Source of the DNA: Hyphomicrobiales bacterium
Lineage (GTDB): Bacteria > Pseudomonadota > Alphaproteobacteria > Rhizobiales > HXMU1428-3
DNA length: 57,087 nt
Reading direction: 5' to 3'
Assembly (NCBI GenBank): GCA_017640685.1
Contig: JAEPQF010000001.1
Span: 17,015-74,101, forward strand
Shown: in pieces, positions 56,201 through 57,087 of the stretch
Position numbering within the stretch: position 1 is the stretch's first letter
How the letters are laid out: each line of letters begins with the position of its first letter
Made by a program: the position numbers and the translations under genes
The notes under the pieces: generated by a model
The model's input: the letters and a program-made list of their open reading frames with translations, nothing else
The model's database searches: none
Told to the model about the DNA's origin: nothing

Positions 56201-56307
56201 ATATGATTTTTGTTAATCTTGCTTTCGTTCTGGATTATGAGAATTTTCAAGATAGGTGTATAGTTGTTTTGGGGTAATGAGGCCGCTCTTTGAGTAAGGA
56301 GTTGCTT

Positions 56308-56655
56308 ATGAGTTATTTTCAAAATAATTTTTCTGTTTTCTATAAAGTGGCAATGGCTGGTTTTGTTGCTCTTTTTTTCTTTTCATTAAATTCGCCTGCA
56401 TTTGCTGATCGACCAGATCGGTGTTTTCACAAACATTATAATAATAAATCGACTTGTAAGGCTGGTATTCGTGGGAAAAAATGCACGGATGCAAAGGGAA
56501 ATAAGGGGAAGTGCGTGCAGAACAGCTCTAAGTGTTATTGCAAAATTTACAAAAAGAAAAGCAAGAACAAAGAGCTTATTGACCTTGGGGTTGATGTTGG
56601 GATTTCAATTTTAAAATCTAAAAAACACAAAAAACATCATAAACACCATGATTGA
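56308..56655 (+). CDS. Secreted Cys-rich cationic protein with Lys/His tail
   Basis: 115 residues, not recognised. The signal peptide ends near SPAFA. The mature part is very basic and has six Cys spaced C-x10-C-x8-C-x9-C-x6-C-x-C, ending in a CYC pair, then a Lys-rich linker, a short hydrophobic stretch (LIDLGVDVGISIL) and a tail of Lys and His (KKHKKHHKHHD). Three disulphides are likely in the periplasm or outside. TAAGGAG with good spacing supports the ATG at 56308. The tail suggests metal or anion binding. Confidence 0.65.
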   Translation: MSYFQNNFSVFYKVAMAGFVALFFFSLNSPAFADRPDRCFHKHYNNKSTCKAGIRGKKCTDAKGNKGKCVQNSSKCYCKIYKKKSKNKELIDLGVDVGISILKSKKHKKHHKHHD

Positions 56656-56657
56656 TT

Positions 56658-57087
56658 TTATGGTGTTTTGGTTTCATGAATAACCAGTTGTGGGAATGGA
56701 ATTTCCAGCTCATGGGTGTTGCAGGCTTCAATCATGAGTTTGGTTAATTCAGCTTCCAGGTCTTCATATTTAGGGGCGACATTGCCTTTGAAATCAGCTT
56801 CTATTTCATAATCGATGGATGAGGGGCCAGCGCCTAGAACTTCAACTTCCACATTTCTAATATTGTCTTTGCCAATATATTTGCTGATGCCAGATTCGAT
56901 ATGCGTTCTTAGCTTGCTTGGAATTTCAATTGTGGCTTCTTTTTGATGTTTATAGGAAATGCCAAATTCAAGTTTGATGCGAAAGCCCGTTGAGAGGTTG
57001 CGTAATTTTGCGTCGAGAAAATCTGTTGTTTTGAAAGTTATTCTTGCCCCGCCTAGTTCGATGAGTTGAACAAGCTCAGGCGTTTGA
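56658..57087 (-). CDS. Probable MscS-family mechanosensitive channel, C-terminal part (cut by window end)
   Basis: Only the last ~142 residues are in the window; the frame is open through base 57087, so the ORF-track start at 56852 is artificial. The visible part reads ELVQLIELGGARITFKTTDF, then LRISFG-like strands (FRIKLEFGISYKHQ), a helix, and a C-terminal alpha/beta region ending LEIPFPQLVIHETKTP. The 'I-P-F-P-Q' ending and the overall order fit the cytoplasmic domain of MscS-type channels. It is convergent with the Cys-rich protein gene, two bases apart. Confidence 0.5.
   Translation of the reverse strand, partial: QTPELVQLIELGGARITFKTTDFLDAKLRNLSTGFRIKLEFGISYKHQKEATIEIPSKLRTHIESGISKYIGKDNIRNVEVEVLGAGPSSIDYEIEADFKGNVAPKYEDLEAELTKLMIEACNTHELEIPFPQLVIHETKTP

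Larger units (their letters stand above)
55733..56307. other. Repeat-filled spacer after degP
   Basis: About 575 bases almost wholly made of palindromic repeats: two tandem B hairpins, module A, another B, module C, and then a terminator. The ORF-track frame at 55817-56098 simply reads through these repeats and is not a credible gene. Confidence 0.7.

Overview
This window looks like chromosomal core sequence from a low-GC alphaproteobacterium, most likely of the Hyphomicrobiales (Rhizobiales) type. The evidence is the complete alphaproteobacterial division and cell-wall (dcw) gene order running into lpxC, bamD and ligA, a circularly permuted two-piece tmRNA gene, the alphaproteobacterial ClpXP adaptor SspB, and the block fumC / ribbon-helix-helix / sspB followed by thyA-folA ... 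hflK-hflC-DUF2065-degP. The assignment rests on gene content and order only; no database search was run.

Layout. 1-16.8 kb: murE-murF-mraY-murD-ftsW-murG-murC-murB-ddl-ftsQ-ftsA-ftsZ, all on the + strand, making lipid-linked peptidoglycan precursor and the Z-ring. The run is broken by a strong intrinsic terminator after mraY and a perfect palindrome at the murG stop. FtsZ carries a very long linker of about 410 residues. 16.8-22.6 kb: a roughly 0.9 kb non-coding leader, then lpxC, two tiny candidate ORFs, bamD and ligA. 22.8-29.9 kb: aminopeptidase P, prmA, a DUF3754 membrane protein, and three small envelope or orphan genes. 30-38.5 kb: a PcrA/UvrD helicase, a small secreted Cys protein, then a minus-strand block (cupredoxin, YdjM-like hydrolase, membrane anchor protein, HupE/UreJ-like protein, His-rich protein, ClC channel) that suggests metal or ion homeostasis. 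38.7-45.7 kb: a large AsmA protein, a ribbon-helix-helix regulator, fumC and sspB. 45.8-46.2 kb: permuted ssrA (tmRNA), directly beside sspB. 46.4-51.2 kb: thyA, folA, and two tandem soluble chemoreceptors with an unusual C-terminal domain. 51.6-55.7 kb: hflK-hflC-DUF2065-degP, membrane protein quality control. 55.7-57.1 kb: a dense cluster of palindromic repeats, a secreted Cys-rich cationic protein, and the C-terminus of a probable MscS-family channel cut by the window end.

The most unusual signal is not a gene. The intergenic spaces hold a dispersed family of small hairpins with a shared design: an outer stem, a 5' TTYA bulge, an inner stem, and an almost constant loop of the form CCAYNA. 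The stem sequences differ between copies but stay complementary. Some copies sit inside the loop of another copy. They also combine with two further palindromic modules (called A and C here) into composite units near 24.7, 26.0 and 55.9 kb. No phage, transposase, CRISPR array or defence island was seen.
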